Of a stretch of 64,000 bases of DNA, positions 63,311 through 64,000 are shown one piece after another. A program made the position numbers and the translations under genes. The stretch covers positions 992,001 through 1,056,000 of the forward strand of contig NC_081338.1 in NCBI RefSeq assembly GCF_022539665.2, given 5' to 3'. The DNA is from Daphnia carinata (lineage: Eukaryota; Arthropoda; Branchiopoda; Diplostraca; Daphniidae). Within the stretch, counting starts at the first letter, position 1, and each line of letters opens with the position of its first letter. Under the pieces are notes generated by a model. That model was not told the DNA's origin. It did no database searches and was given only the letters and a program-made list of their open reading frames with translations.

Positions 63311-64000
63311 GGCGGAGAAAAAGGCCCAGACGAAAAAGGCCCGGACGAAAAAGGCCCGCAAAAAAGGCCCATACGAAAAAGGCCCACACGAAAAAGGCCC
63401 ACTTTTTTCCAAATTTAAAAGTGGGCCTTTTTCTCCATTACACTGGGCCTTTTTCTCCGCTCAATTTCCATGTTCCTACAAACTTTATATTTGTTTCCAA
63501 AATGTATTTCCAACTTTCTATTCCGTGGAAGTTGGAATGTACCGTTGATGAAACCGCTGTTGCTGAAACCGTTACCTTCTATAAGGTTTGCCGAGGTCAA
63601 ACAATGTTAGCGTATGTACGCTAGTTAATCTTTGATTACTTATTCGGTAGCAATCTGATTTCGGATTATGTTAGTATTTATATATTGCTAATATCCCGTT
63701 AAATAAAGTTCATTTTTCACAATTTTTGTTTATTGAACTACTATCGCTTCTTCAAATATAATATAAGAAATAAATGTTTTTCGCACTTAGCCTTGTTCTG
63801 TGCACCTTTTTTGATCATTTCCCAAAACCCCAGTCCATCTCCCTTATAACTTCCCTTTGTCGATACTTATGCCATAGGTAAAGACCACTGATTCGTTGTG
63901 AATACGGAAACTGAATGAGTTCCGCGGGGCTTTTGTGGTTGCTGGGAACAAAAATGTTAACACGAAGACTAGTTTATTATTATTAACATTTTATAAATAA
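63311..64000 (+). mobile_element. End of a second foldback-like transposon copy, cut by the window edge
   Basis: Begins GGCGGAGAAAAAGGCCCAG, with about five 15-bp units, AAAAGTGGGCCTTTTTCTCC and the same inner sequence as 28462-28815 and the reverse complement of 33060-33706. It has one small extra insertion (near 63541-63560) relative to the left end at 28462. Confidence 0.88.

Overview
The window looks like repeat-dense heterochromatin from an animal, most likely an arthropod. The evidence is Ty3/gypsy elements whose envelope-like gene has splice signals of the errantivirus type, short introns of about 55-120 bp with GT..AG ends, a 70-bp AT-rich satellite, and no confident host gene. A crustacean such as Daphnia is only a guess. 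Nearly all coding sequence belongs to mobile elements, named E1-E6 here.

Layout. 1-2975: E1, a decayed gypsy-like element on the minus strand, cut by the left edge. 2976-3591: 70-bp satellite. 3592-10148: E2, a full-length but dead gypsy element (minus) with 314-bp LTRs, inserted in the satellite. 10149-12216: satellite. 12217-20144: E3, a decayed and internally deleted element (minus) with 203-bp LTRs and a GCAT target duplication in the satellite. 20145-20276: satellite. 20277-23433: E4, a 5'-truncated pol fragment (minus). 23434-25128: satellite, now in the opposite orientation. 25129-28440: non-coding DNA, much of it a very diverged repeat of about 400 bp. 28462-33706: a foldback-like DNA transposon whose inverted ends hold 15-bp tandem motifs, with a second palindrome-rich element (28962-30485, 9-bp target duplication) nested in it. 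33707-33810: satellite. 33811-47151: E5, a 13.3-kb plus-strand element with nearly identical LTRs. 47152-48388: satellite. 48389-50700: an intron-containing gene whose 3' half resembles KDZ-type transposases. 51516-51615: assembly gap. 51616 to about 60700: E6 (minus), a relative of E5 with intact gag and pol and a broken env. 61275-62251: a TA-flanked inverted-repeat (MITE-like) element. 63311-64000: the end of a second copy of the foldback-like transposon, running off the window.

The most interesting content is the E3/E5/E6 family. Its members have (i) an unusually long gag of about 910-920 residues, with roughly 350-450 residues of coiled coil before the usual retrotransposon gag domain and CCHC knuckle; (ii) a pol in the -1 frame with a 55-nt overlap; (iii) an env-like gene whose ATG directly follows a 3' splice site in all three copies, while a GGTAAGCG 5' splice site sits just before the gag ATG in E5 and E6; and (iv) in E5 a separate 405-residue ORF with about five ankyrin repeats, which survives in E3 only as an in-frame fusion to env made by a deletion. 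The env-like product looks like a type I membrane glycoprotein with ricin-B-like repeats, a Thr-rich stalk, a conserved Cys/Trp ectodomain, a membrane segment and a cytoplasmic tail.

All calls were made by eye. Divergence figures are hand counts, and family assignments below the level of gypsy pol motifs are inferences.
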